Below, in pieces: positions 1 through 8,268 of a DNA stretch of 64,000 nt. This DNA is from Methylobacillus methanolivorans (lineage in GTDB: Bacteria; Pseudomonadota; Gammaproteobacteria; Burkholderiales; Methylophilaceae): positions 146,511 to 210,510 of the forward strand of contig NZ_JBIWXY010000003.1 in the NCBI RefSeq assembly GCF_044751345.1. The letters run 5' to 3'. The stretch's first letter is position 1. Each line of letters begins with the position of its first letter. The position numbers and the translations under genes are program-made. A model generated the notes under the pieces. That model saw only the letters and a list, made by a program, of their open reading frames with translations. It did not search any database and was not told the DNA's origin.

Positions 1-1797
1 CGTCAACTGGTTGGCATTGTTAATGCGATCCTGGCCGGTAAACTGGTTTTCCAGGAACAGCGAGCCCATGTTCAAGTCAGCTTGGCTGGAGTCGTAGACC
101 GGCAGCAGCGATTGATCACGGTAAGGGATATAGACGTAGTAAAGCCTTGGCTCCAGTGTCTGCGTGTAACGGTTCTTGACGATGCGTACGTCGCGATCGA
201 AGTAGAGGCCGCTGTCTATACTGAATATTGGCAGGGTGCGGCTTTGCGATTGATATTCGTCCTGCGATGTAATAATGCCGTTGCTATCCCTGATGGTAAA
301 CGCGCCATTATCAACTTCATATTTTGTGTAATGCAGGCCTAACTTTGGTGTGATGTAACCGTAAGGTTGTGCCATCGGTAGGCTGATGCTGGGGTAGGCG
401 ACCAGTCGTTTGCCAGTCACCAGTGTGTCCAGAGTGCCGCCACTCAAGGTGGATTGAGTGCTGATGGCATTGCTGTTGCGGTCAAAATTTGCCCACTGTG
501 TCAGTAGCTTGACATCAAATGGCCCCCATTCGTCATTGCCGGTCAATGTGAGTTGCGGCAGGCGTTGCAGAGGATAGTTGAGTCCATCCAGTGTCTGGAA
601 CTTTTGCACCAGTGCATTGAACGTCCAGTTTTCATCAGCGTAGTTCACGTACGCTTGTTGCGGCAGGTTCACCCGGCTGGTGGTGACAATGCGGGTGGAC
701 ATTTCGGAGAAGTATTTATCGTCCGAGACTTTTTCCAGGTTGTATGCCGCAGTCCAACCATTGTGGAAGTTATGCAGGTGAGCAAACTTGGCGTAGTAGC
801 GGTTATCGCCGGTACTGGTGTCGCTAGGCAAATACTCTAGATTGGCAGTCCCTTGGTAGTCTTCGTTCAGGTAGCGGAATTCGCCTTGGTATTGCATACC
901 ACGCTTACTCAGAAAGCGTGTGCCTATGGTGGCATCCATGTCAGGTGCAATATTCCAATAGAACGGTACCAGGAATTCGAAACCGCTACGGCTGGTGGTG
1001 CCCCAGGTGGGAGCTAGAAAGCCAGATTTTCGCTGGTTCAGGAATGAGAAGTTGACCCAGGGTGTCCATAAAATAGGCACTCCCTGAAATTCCACACGTG
1101 CGTTACGTGCAGTACCTGTTTTAGTGTAATCATCCAGCTCCAGCTCCTTGGCGCGAATGTACCAATCGTCGGAGCCTACCTCACATGTTGTATAGCGTGC
1201 GCTCTTGAGGCGTTTGCGATCAGGACCTTCAAATACGACGCCCTTTGCATCGCCGCGTGAGGCACCTTGCTTGCGGCTCAGGCCAGGCGCATAGCCGCTG
1301 TCTTCAATGTTTTGCTGCGTTAATGGGGTGGTATTGTTGCTGTTGTAGATCAGGTTGTCATTGTCCTGGCGCTGGTTGCCTGTGGTGCCGAATTGCGGCA
1401 GGTTGGCAAATTGCGAATCCAGCTCGAAAGTCGGGTTTTTCATTTCCCCGATGCTTTCTGATGGTTTCATGCGCAGCTCGGGGCCTTTGATACGACCTCC
1501 CTTGGTTTCCAAGCGCGCGTTGCCAATAACGTGCAACTCCTCATTCTGCACATCATATTCTATGGTGTCGCCATGCACTTCCTGTGCACCTGTGGTCAGT
1601 GAGGCATTGCCTATGGATTTAAGCTTGCGATCCAGATAAACCTGTACCTTGTCGCCTTCAATAATGATGGCATCAGGATCTGGCAGGTTTTCAGATGGGG
1701 TGCTGCTGGCATCTGTTTCTGGGGCGTCTTCGGCGTACGCTTGACCTAGTCCCAGGCAAACAAGCGCGACAAGAAAAGTGATGGGGCGAATTTTCAC
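1..1797 (-). CDS. lptD: LPS-assembly outer membrane protein LptD (3' end beyond window)
   Basis: Outer-membrane beta-barrel that, with lipoprotein LptE, inserts lipopolysaccharide into the outer leaflet. 599 codons are visible; the C-terminal part of the barrel runs off the left edge (family length about 700-800). The protein opens with a signal peptide (KIRPITFLVALVCLGLG, then a likely AYA-E cleavage), followed by an OstA/LptA-like jellyroll (about residues 45-130) and the barrel. The segment around YTTCEVGSDDWYIRA carries the conserved cysteine-plus-tryptophan motif at the start of the barrel. The start is a GTG and I see no good ribosome-binding site in front of it, which is odd for an essential gene. 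It diverges from amgK; in many proteobacteria surA follows lptD, which would lie outside the window. Confidence 0.93.
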   Translation of the reverse strand, partial: MKIRPITFLVALVCLGLGQAYAEDAPETDASSTPSENLPDPDAIIIEGDKVQVYLDRKLKSIGNASLTTGAQEVHGDTIEYDVQNEELHVIGNARLETKGGRIKGPELRMKPSESIGEMKNPTFELDSQFANLPQFGTTGNQRQDNDNLIYNSNNTTPLTQQNIEDSGYAPGLSRKQGASRGDAKGVVFEGPDRKRLKSARYTTCEVGSDDWYIRAKELELDDYTKTGTARNARVEFQGVPILWTPWVNFSFLNQRKSGFLAPTWGTTSRSGFEFLVPFYWNIAPDMDATIGTRFLSKRGMQYQGEFRYLNEDYQGTANLEYLPSDTSTGDNRYYAKFAHLHNFHNGWTAAYNLEKVSDDKYFSEMSTRIVTTSRVNLPQQAYVNYADENWTFNALVQKFQTLDGLNYPLQRLPQLTLTGNDEWGPFDVKLLTQWANFDRNSNAISTQSTLSGGTLDTLVTGKRLVAYPSISLPMAQPYGYITPKLGLHYTKYEVDNGAFTIRDSNGIITSQDEYQSQSRTLPIFSIDSGLYFDRDVRIVKNRYTQTLEPRLYYVYIPYRDQSLLPVYDSSQADLNMGSLFLENQFTGQDRINNANQLT

Positions 1798-1974
1798 AAT
1801 GATTCAGTGGTGAGGAGGCTTAAGAAAGCGCGTGTTTGTTTTATGGGTGATAAAATCGCATAATTTGCTGCTTTAGGCAATCCATAAATCGTGCGAAGGA
1901 TTGCTTTGTGGCTGAATTAAAAGGAAGTTTAAATTTTCCGGCATGTTGTAAATGTGCCTGGTTTTCATTTTGTA

Positions 1975-1991
1975 CGATCACAAAGTGATCG
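1975..1991. repeat. 7-3-7 inverted repeat upstream of amgK
   Basis: A perfect inverted repeat, CGATCAC-AAA-GTGATCG, lies in the 217-bp lptD/amgK divergent region and ends 24 bases before the amgK start. It may be a regulator-binding site or a leader hairpin. No U-tract follows, so it is not a terminator. Its function is unknown. Confidence 0.4.
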
Positions 1992-2014
1992 CATATTTCT
2001 AGGATAAATCGTTC

Positions 2015-3010
2015 GTGTCGCGTCTTGATCAATTGAATGATTGGCTCGCCCAGGTCTTGCAGGGCAAATCTCATCATCTGACTACAGCTTCTGCCGATGC
2101 CAGTTTCCGGCGTTATTTTCGTGTCCACCTAGCCGATGGCACTACCCTGATCGCCATGGATGCACCTCCTCCGCAGGAGGATTGCGCCCCATTCGTCAAG
2201 GTGGCGGCCTTGTTCCAGGAGGCTGGCTTGAATGTACCGAATATCCTGGCACAAGATTTGGAGCATGGCTTCCTGCTGTTGAGTGATCTCGGAACACAGA
2301 CTTTCCTCGATGTGCTGAACGAGGATAACGCTGATGCCTTGTTCCGCGATGCGATTGACGCGCTGGTTACCTGGCAACTTGCCAGCAAGCCCGGGGTATT
2401 GCCTGTATACGACGAGGCCTTGTTGCGACGTGAGTTGGCTCTGTTTCCGGATTGGTATATCGCGCGCCACCTGAATATCGAACTTAACGATACACAACGC
2501 AATGTGCTGGAGAATGCGTTTAGCACGATTGTGCGGTACAACCTGGCCCAGCCATCGGTGTATGTCCATCGCGACTATATGCCGCGCAACCTGATGGTCA
2601 GTACGCCTTCTCCTGGCATTCTGGATTTCCAGGATGCGGTCTATGGCCCAATCAGTTATGACGTGGCATCGCTGTTCAAGGATGCTTTCATCAGCTGGAA
2701 AGAGGAGCGGGTGCTGGATGGCGTGATTCGCTATTGGGAAAAGGCGCGCAAAGCTGGCTTGCCTGTGGCTGCTGATTTTGGCGATTTTTACCGTGACTTT
2801 GAATGGATGGGGCTGCAGCGTCATCTCAAGGTGTTGGGTATCTTTGCCCGCATTAATTATCGTGATGGCAAACCTAAATATCTGGCGGATACCCCGCGCT
2901 TCATGAACTATGTGCGCGCTGTCTGTGTCCGTTATGGTGAGTTGAAGCCGTTGCTACGCTTGCTGGATGAGTTGGAAAAGCGCGAGTCGCAATTCGGCTA
3001 TACCTTCTAA
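2015..3010 (+). CDS. amgK: N-acetylmuramate/N-acetylglucosamine anomeric kinase AmgK
   Basis: Aminoglycoside-phosphotransferase-fold kinase of 331 residues. It carries the family catalytic loop HRDYMPRN (His185, Asp187, Asn192) and the metal-binding DFQD at Asp204. Known AmgK phosphorylates the anomeric hydroxyl of MurNAc (and GlcNAc), feeding the nucleotidyltransferase MurU so that peptidoglycan sugar is recycled straight to UDP-MurNAc without the fosfomycin-sensitive MurA step. The adjacent murU is the main support for this specific call over a generic phosphotransferase. The start is a GTG with a weak AGGA about ten bases upstream. The 3' end is 13 bases from the murU start, so the pair is almost certainly co-transcribed. 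Confidence 0.85.
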   Translation: MSRLDQLNDWLAQVLQGKSHHLTTASADASFRRYFRVHLADGTTLIAMDAPPPQEDCAPFVKVAALFQEAGLNVPNILAQDLEHGFLLLSDLGTQTFLDVLNEDNADALFRDAIDALVTWQLASKPGVLPVYDEALLRRELALFPDWYIARHLNIELNDTQRNVLENAFSTIVRYNLAQPSVYVHRDYMPRNLMVSTPSPGILDFQDAVYGPISYDVASLFKDAFISWKEERVLDGVIRYWEKARKAGLPVAADFGDFYRDFEWMGLQRHLKVLGIFARINYRDGKPKYLADTPRFMNYVRAVCVRYGELKPLLRLLDELEKRESQFGYTF

Positions 3011-3023
3011 GGAGGACTTTGCC

Positions 3024-3719
3024 TTGAAAGCCATGATTCTTGCCGCAGGCCGTGGTGAACGCATGCGGCCATTGACCGATGTGACTCCCAAGCCTTTGTT
3101 GCAGGTAGGCGGCAAGCCGCTGATCGTCTGGCATCTTGAGCGATTGGCAGCGGCTGGTTTTAAGGAGGTGGTGATCAACCATGCACACCTCGGGCAGCAG
3201 ATTGAAGATGCGCTTGGCGATGGTGCACGTTGGGGTATTGCCATTCAATATTCCCCGGAAAAGGTCGCGCTGGAAACTGCAGGCGGCATAGCCAATGCAT
3301 TGCCTTTACTGGGCGATCAACCGTTCCTCGTGGTCAATGGCGATGTGTTTGCCGATATTGATTTCGCGCAGATGCGCGATGGTTTGCAAACAGGGCAGTT
3401 AGCATATCTGGCACTGGTGGATAACCCGCCACAACATGCCCATGGCGATTTTGCACTGGATGACGGCAAATTACTGCTGGATGGTCAGCAGCGCCTCACA
3501 TTCTCCGGGGTTGCGGTTTATGATCCAGCCTTGTTCAAGGGTGTGTTGAGAGGTGATGTGGCTAAGTTGGCACCTTTGCTCAAAGAGGCGATTATGCGGG
3601 AGCAAGCGTCGGCTTTTCATCACCAGGGCGTATGGCATGATATTGGCACGCCGGAGCGCCTCAGGAGCCTGGATCAACAGTTGACATCAGCAGTTGAGCC
3701 AGGCGTGACTAAATATTAA
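3024..3719 (+). CDS. murU: N-acetylmuramate-1-phosphate uridylyltransferase MurU
   Basis: Nucleotidyltransferase (231 residues) of the sugar-1-phosphate uridylyltransferase fold. It has the N-terminal signature LAAGRGERMRPLT, the KPLLQVGGKPLI segment and the metal-binding NGDVFADID. In Pseudomonas MurU converts MurNAc-1-phosphate plus UTP to UDP-MurNAc, using the product of AmgK. I chose the TTG at 3024 because a strong GGAGGA sits seven bases upstream and the resulting N-terminus MKAMILAAG matches the family; longer in-frame starts would lie inside amgK. Related glucose- or mannose-1-phosphate transferases share the motifs, so the neighbour decides the name. Confidence 0.85.
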   Translation: MKAMILAAGRGERMRPLTDVTPKPLLQVGGKPLIVWHLERLAAAGFKEVVINHAHLGQQIEDALGDGARWGIAIQYSPEKVALETAGGIANALPLLGDQPFLVVNGDVFADIDFAQMRDGLQTGQLAYLALVDNPPQHAHGDFALDDGKLLLDGQQRLTFSGVAVYDPALFKGVLRGDVAKLAPLLKEAIMREQASAFHHQGVWHDIGTPERLRSLDQQLTSAVEPGVTKY

Positions 3720-3750
3720 TCCTCCTCATGGAGTGCTCGAACAGGGCTAG

Positions 3751-5064
3751 TTGAAAACAGTGCAAATCGAAGAATTCAAGACGCGCAGACAGGCGCTGAT
3801 GCAGAAAATGGGCCATGGTGTGGCGGTGATTCCTACTGCGGCCGAGGCAGTGCGCAATCGTGATAGTCATTATCCCTATCGCTTTGACAGTTATTTTTAT
3901 CACCTGACAGGGTTTGATGAGCCAGAGGCTGTAGTGGTGATTATCGCCGGGGATACTCCCAAGAGTATTCTCTTCTGCCGCGACAAGGATATGGAGCGTG
4001 AAATCTGGGATGGCTTCCGTCATGGTCCCGCAGGCGCACAGGAAGTGTTTGGCTTTGATGAAGCGTACAGCATCAGCGAGTTGGATCAGCGCATTGGCGA
4101 CTTGCTGGCCAATCAGCCGCAACTATTCTTTGCATTAGGCGCGGATGCCGCCTGGGATCAACGGCTAGGCGGGTGGCTCAAGCACCTCGCCAGCCAGGCA
4201 CGTAGCGGCATTGCCGCCCCAGCAGCCATTGTCGATGTGCGCCGCCTGCTGGACGAGATGCGCTTGATCAAGTCGCCTGCCGAGCTGGCACTGATGCAAG
4301 AGGCAGCTGATATCACCGTGGATGCGCACAAGCGCGCCATGAGGATGACCAAGGCTGGCATGATGGAGTACGAAGTGGAGGCAGAGATTCTGCACGAGTT
4401 TTACCGTCGTGGTAGCCGTGCGCCAGCCTATACCTCCATCGTCGCGGGTGGTGGCAATGCTTGTGTGCTGCATTACATCACCAACCAGGATCGCCTCAAG
4501 GAGGGTGATCTGTTGCTGATAGATGCTGGCTGTGAGTGGCAGGGCTATGCTGCTGACATTACCCGCACTTTCCCTGTCAGTGGCAAGTTCAGTGCGGTGC
4601 AAAAAGATGTTTATGAATTGGTATTGGCCGCCCAGGATGCCGCGATGGCACAAGTCAGGCCAGGCCAGCACTGGAATGCCCCGCATGAGGCAGCATTGCA
4701 TGTGCTGGCACAAGGCTTGATCGATTTCGGGCTGTGTCAGGGTTCGCTGGATAGCGTGCTGGAATCAGGCGATTACCGTCGTTTCTACATGCATCGCACT
4801 GGGCATTGGTTGGGCCTGGATGTGCATGATGCCGGGGAATACAAGCAGGCTGATGGTGCTTGGCGACCACTAGTGCCTGGCATGGTGCTGACGGTAGAGC
4901 CGGGTTGCTATATCAGGCCTGCCGATAATGTGCCTGAGCATTTCTGGAATATCGGTATCCGTATTGAAGATAATGCCGTGGTGACCTCCGATGGACATGA
5001 GATCACCACTGTAGCCGCACCAAAAACCGTACAGGAAATCGAGGATTGGATGGCTGCACGATGA
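3751..5064 (+). CDS. pepP: Xaa-Pro aminopeptidase PepP
   Basis: Cytosolic M24B metalloprotease (437 residues) that removes the N-terminal residue when proline is second. An N-terminal creatinase-like domain is followed by the pita-bread catalytic domain. The five dinuclear-metal ligands are all present: Asp258 (LLIDAG), Asp269 (AADITRTF), His352 (HRTGHWLGLD), Glu383 (VEPGCY) and Glu406 (RIEDNAV), at nearly the same numbers as in E. coli. The start is a TTG and the upstream ribosome-binding site is weak. The stop overlaps the ubiH start as ATGA, the linkage also seen in enterobacteria, where pepP precedes ubiH and ubiI. Confidence 0.95.
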   Translation: MKTVQIEEFKTRRQALMQKMGHGVAVIPTAAEAVRNRDSHYPYRFDSYFYHLTGFDEPEAVVVIIAGDTPKSILFCRDKDMEREIWDGFRHGPAGAQEVFGFDEAYSISELDQRIGDLLANQPQLFFALGADAAWDQRLGGWLKHLASQARSGIAAPAAIVDVRRLLDEMRLIKSPAELALMQEAADITVDAHKRAMRMTKAGMMEYEVEAEILHEFYRRGSRAPAYTSIVAGGGNACVLHYITNQDRLKEGDLLLIDAGCEWQGYAADITRTFPVSGKFSAVQKDVYELVLAAQDAAMAQVRPGQHWNAPHEAALHVLAQGLIDFGLCQGSLDSVLESGDYRRFYMHRTGHWLGLDVHDAGEYKQADGAWRPLVPGMVLTVEPGCYIRPADNVPEHFWNIGIRIEDNAVVTSDGHEITTVAAPKTVQEIEDWMAAR

Positions 5065-6239
5065 GTCGTACCACTGAGCAAGATATGCTGATTGTCGGCG
5101 GTGGCCCGGTGGGCGCTACCTTGGCGCTGGGGTTGCAACTCAAAGGCATCAATGCCACAGTGCTTGAGGCGCGTGCCCGTGGGGCAGCGCATCAAGACCA
5201 GCGCGCCCTGGCATTATCGTATGGCAGTATCTTGATTCTGCAGCGCCTGGGATTATGGGATGAACTTCAACCCAAGGCGACGGCCATCAATACCATTCAT
5301 GTGTCACAACGCGGCAGCCTGGGGCGCAGCTTGCTCAAGGCCGAAGAGCATGGCCAGCCAGCCTTGGGCTACGTGCTGTCTTATGGTGATCTTTCTGCGG
5401 CGCTAGATGCAGCCATCCAGCAATTTCCAGGCATCACGGTGCATTACGAGGCCGAAGCGCTGGCAATTGAGCCAGGCCATGACCTTGCGCAGGTGACGTA
5501 TCAATACCAAGGGCAAACCTACACTAGCCAAGCCAAGATGGTCGCGTTGGCAGATGGTGGGCGTAGCCTGGGAGATATTCCAGGGTTAGAGCGTGAAACC
5601 AAGCACTATGGGCATGATGCCTTGGTGAGCAAGGTGTCGTGCGAATTGGCGCATGACAATATTGCCTATGAGCGTTTTACACCTGCTGGTCCGGTTGCCT
5701 TGCTTCCTAATGGCTCTCGTTATTTCTCGTTGGTCTGGACTGGCAAGGCGGAAGAAGTGCAAGCACTGCTGGCTCTAGATGATGCTGCTTTTCTCGAGGC
5801 TTTGCATACCCATTTTGGCGACCGTGTCGGACGATTCCTGACGGTTGGCAAGCGTCTTACATTTCCACTCAAGCTGTCTTATCTCAAGCCTGTCACGGCT
5901 CCGCATCTTGTTGTGATTGGTAACGCCGCGCAGACCATGCATCCGGTTGCAGGGCAGGGCTTTAATGTTGGTATGCGCGATGCCTGGGAGCTGGCGCAGT
6001 TGCTGGCCTCTACACCACTTCCCACATGGGGGCATGAGGCAATGATGCAGGCCTATCAGGCCAGCCGCAAAGCTGATACCCGTGGTGGCTTATTGTTTAC
6101 TGACTTCCTGATCAATGTGTTTTCCAACGATATTGTCGGTTTGCGCAAAATTCGTTCACTGGGCTTGGGGCTGATGGATATGGTGCCATTTGCCAAACAG
6201 CACCTAGTGAGCAAAATGAGTTTTGGGCCCAAGGGATAA
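5061..6239 (+). CDS. ubiH: FAD-dependent ubiquinone-biosynthesis hydroxylase, UbiH type
   Basis: Flavin monooxygenase of the UbiH/UbiF/VisC family (392 residues). The Rossmann dinucleotide motif GGGPVGATLALGL is near the N-terminus and the FAD-contacting GNAAQTMHPVAGQGFN near residue 290. UbiH hydroxylates C6 of the octaprenyl ring during aerobic ubiquinone synthesis. The ATG at 5061 is used because it overlaps the pepP stop by four bases, giving translational coupling; an upstream in-frame ATG at 5046 is less likely. A second paralogue follows six bases downstream. The exact ring position hydroxylated cannot be told from sequence by eye; the UbiH label follows gene order. Confidence 0.88.
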   Translation: MSRTTEQDMLIVGGGPVGATLALGLQLKGINATVLEARARGAAHQDQRALALSYGSILILQRLGLWDELQPKATAINTIHVSQRGSLGRSLLKAEEHGQPALGYVLSYGDLSAALDAAIQQFPGITVHYEAEALAIEPGHDLAQVTYQYQGQTYTSQAKMVALADGGRSLGDIPGLERETKHYGHDALVSKVSCELAHDNIAYERFTPAGPVALLPNGSRYFSLVWTGKAEEVQALLALDDAAFLEALHTHFGDRVGRFLTVGKRLTFPLKLSYLKPVTAPHLVVIGNAAQTMHPVAGQGFNVGMRDAWELAQLLASTPLPTWGHEAMMQAYQASRKADTRGGLLFTDFLINVFSNDIVGLRKIRSLGLGLMDMVPFAKQHLVSKMSFGPKG

Positions 6240-6245
6240 GCTGAC

Positions 6246-7418
6246 ATGACAAATTTGAAACATGAGTTTGACATCATGGTGCTCGGGGCCGGGCTGGTGG
6301 GCGTTGCTGCCGCTGTGGCGCTCAAATTGCAAGGTTACCGCGTGGCTGTGCTGGAGCGTGGACAGGTTGACGTTCAGCTCAGCGAGCAATGGGATAGCCG
6401 GATTTATGCCCTCAGTCCAGGCAATGTTGCCTGGCTGACGGAATTAGGTGCTTGGCAGGCAATGGATGCCAGCTGTTATTGCGCAGTGGAGAGCATGCAG
6501 GTATGGGGGGATGAGGGCGCCAGCCTGGAGCTGGATGCCTATGCTGCCAATCTTGCCAACCTGAGTGTGATTGTCGAGGGTAACCGCCTTCAACAGGCGT
6601 TGTTATCGCGGCTTGATGCCCTGGATGTGCCCATCATTGAGAGCGTGAGCATTGATCATGTGACATGGGGTACTAGCGCTGTTGAATTGCAGGCAGCGAA
6701 TGGCGAAAAATATGGCGCTGCATTGCTGGTGGGGGCGGATGGCGCGGCCTCTTGGGTACGTGGGCAAGCCGATATGACGGTGAAACGACATGATTACGCC
6801 CAAATGGGCGTTGTGGCTAATTTTGCCTGTGAGCGCCCGCACTTGTCGCAAGCCTGCCAATGGTTCAGTGGTAATGATGTATTAGCCTGGCTGCCCTTGC
6901 CGCAACAACATATTTCCATGGTCTGGTCGGTGGACAATATCAACGCCCAGGCCTTGCTGGCGCTGGATGCGGAAGCTTTGGCAGAGAAAGTGGCAGCCGC
7001 CGGGAAGTATCGTCTTGGGCGATTGAGCGTGGTAACGCCAGCCCAGGCTTTTCCGCTGGCGATGCAAGAGAGTAGCAGTTTGATACGCCCAGGCTTGGCC
7101 TTGGTCGGGGATGCTGCGCACCAGGTGCATCCATTGGCTGGGCAAGGGGTTAATCTAGGGTTTCGTGATGTGCAGGCCTTGGCTGCGGCGCTTGCTGTGC
7201 CTCAGCCAAGACGACAGCCTGGTGACATGATGGTCTTGCGCCGCTATGAGCGGGCACGCAAGGCCGATATGATGTCCATGCGTTTATTGACGCATGGCTT
7301 GAACAGTTTGTATGCGCATCCTGCGCCTTGGCTCAGGATGTTGCGCAATGGGGGTATGCAATGCCTAAATCGCATGCCGACGTTAAAAAAGCAATTGATA
7401 CAGCAGGCCGTTATCTAA
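6246..7418 (+). CDS. FAD-dependent ubiquinone hydroxylase, UbiI/UbiF type
   Basis: Second UbiH-family flavin monooxygenase (390 residues), with GAGLVGVAAAVALKLQG at the N-terminus and GDAAHQVHPLAGQGVNLGF near residue 285. It is clearly paralogous to the preceding protein but not a recent duplicate, since the two share only the family motifs by eye. In the pepP-ubiH context this slot normally holds the C5 hydroxylase UbiI (VisC), but UbiF and broader-range enzymes (UbiL, UbiM) look alike, so I leave the symbol open. It is six bases from ubiH and probably the third gene of a pepP-ubiH-ubiI operon. Confidence 0.85.
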   Translation: MTNLKHEFDIMVLGAGLVGVAAAVALKLQGYRVAVLERGQVDVQLSEQWDSRIYALSPGNVAWLTELGAWQAMDASCYCAVESMQVWGDEGASLELDAYAANLANLSVIVEGNRLQQALLSRLDALDVPIIESVSIDHVTWGTSAVELQAANGEKYGAALLVGADGAASWVRGQADMTVKRHDYAQMGVVANFACERPHLSQACQWFSGNDVLAWLPLPQQHISMVWSVDNINAQALLALDAEALAEKVAAAGKYRLGRLSVVTPAQAFPLAMQESSSLIRPGLALVGDAAHQVHPLAGQGVNLGFRDVQALAAALAVPQPRRQPGDMMVLRRYERARKADMMSMRLLTHGLNSLYAHPAPWLRMLRNGGMQCLNRMPTLKKQLIQQAVI

Positions 7419-7449
7419 AGCTTTGAATTACAGCGAAAGAATTTAACTT

Positions 7450-8172
7450 ATGTCTAAGAAGTGGATTGCAATATTGGCGGCTTCGTTGTTTGCGGCGCAT
7501 GCCTGGGCCGATGAAGCCAGCCTGAAGAAAACCATAGAAGCCACTTACCCCAAGGTTAAAGTGGATAGCGTGGTGAAGACGCCTTATGCAGGCCTGTATG
7601 AAGTGTTCCTCGATGGGCAGATTATCTACACAGATGAAAAATTCAGCTTCCTCATTGCCGAAGGTCGACTGGTAGAGCCCAAGACCAAGCGTGATATTAC
7701 TGGCGAGCGCATGGACGAGTTGACCAAGGTGGATTTTGCCGCCTTGCCGCTTGACCAGGCCGTCAAGGTGGTCAAGGGTAATGGTAGCCGCAAGCTGGTG
7801 GTGTTCTCCGACCCGGATTGCCCTTACTGCAAGCGTCTGGAGCAAAAAGAGCTGAGCAATATCACGGATGTGACCATCTACACATTCCTGTTCCCGCTGG
7901 AGCAATTGCACCCTGATGCTGCCAACAAGTCGCGTGCGATCTGGTGTGCACCTGATCGTGCCAAGGCATGGAATGACTGGATATTGAATGGTCAATTACC
8001 TAAGGCGCAAGGCACTTGCGATACGCCGATTGAAAAGCTGGCTGAGCTGGGCCGCAAGATCAATGTGACCAGCACACCCACCCTGATTTTCGCTGATGGC
8101 AAGCGCATGCTAGGCGCATATCCGGCCAAGGATATTGAGAAGGCTATGACGGCGGCGGCAAGTAAAAAGTAA
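7450..8172 (+). CDS. dsbC: Periplasmic disulfide isomerase DsbC
   Basis: Protein-disulfide isomerase of 240 residues. It has a signal peptide (KKWIAILAASLFAAHAWA, cleaved before DEAS), an N-terminal dimerisation domain to about residue 80, and a thioredoxin domain with the active site Cys124-Pro-Tyr-Cys127 (SDPDCPYCKRL) and a cis-proline segment TSTPTLIF. A second cysteine pair (WCAP and GTCD) matches the structural disulfide of DsbC. It reshuffles wrong disulfides in periplasmic proteins and is kept reduced by DsbD. LptD, whose maturation in E. coli depends on DsbC, is encoded nearby. A bidirectional terminator follows. Confidence 0.93.
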   Translation: MSKKWIAILAASLFAAHAWADEASLKKTIEATYPKVKVDSVVKTPYAGLYEVFLDGQIIYTDEKFSFLIAEGRLVEPKTKRDITGERMDELTKVDFAALPLDQAVKVVKGNGSRKLVVFSDPDCPYCKRLEQKELSNITDVTIYTFLFPLEQLHPDAANKSRAIWCAPDRAKAWNDWILNGQLPKAQGTCDTPIEKLAELGRKINVTSTPTLIFADGKRMLGAYPAKDIEKAMTAAASKK

Positions 8173-8223
8173 AAGGCTGTGTCGTGCTTGATTCAAGCAT
8201 TGGTAACGCATTGAAATGCGTAA

Positions 8224-8256
8224 ACAAAAAAGGGAGCATTCTGCTCCCTTTTTGTT
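8224..8256. terminator. Bidirectional terminator between dsbC and pilC
   Basis: The stem GGGAGCA / TGCTCCC with a TTC loop is flanked by A-run and T-run, so it can terminate the dsbC transcript and the convergent pilB-pilC transcript. Confidence 0.9.
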
Positions 8257-8268
8257 GAGCGCTGTGGC

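Noticed and set aside
1841..2128. 95-codon minus-strand frame at the amgK start
   Set aside because: It overlaps the start of amgK and the divergent promoter region, has no family features and no ribosome-binding site.
2129..2824. 231-codon minus-strand frame inside amgK
   Set aside because: Shadow frame; the plus-strand kinase motifs are decisive.
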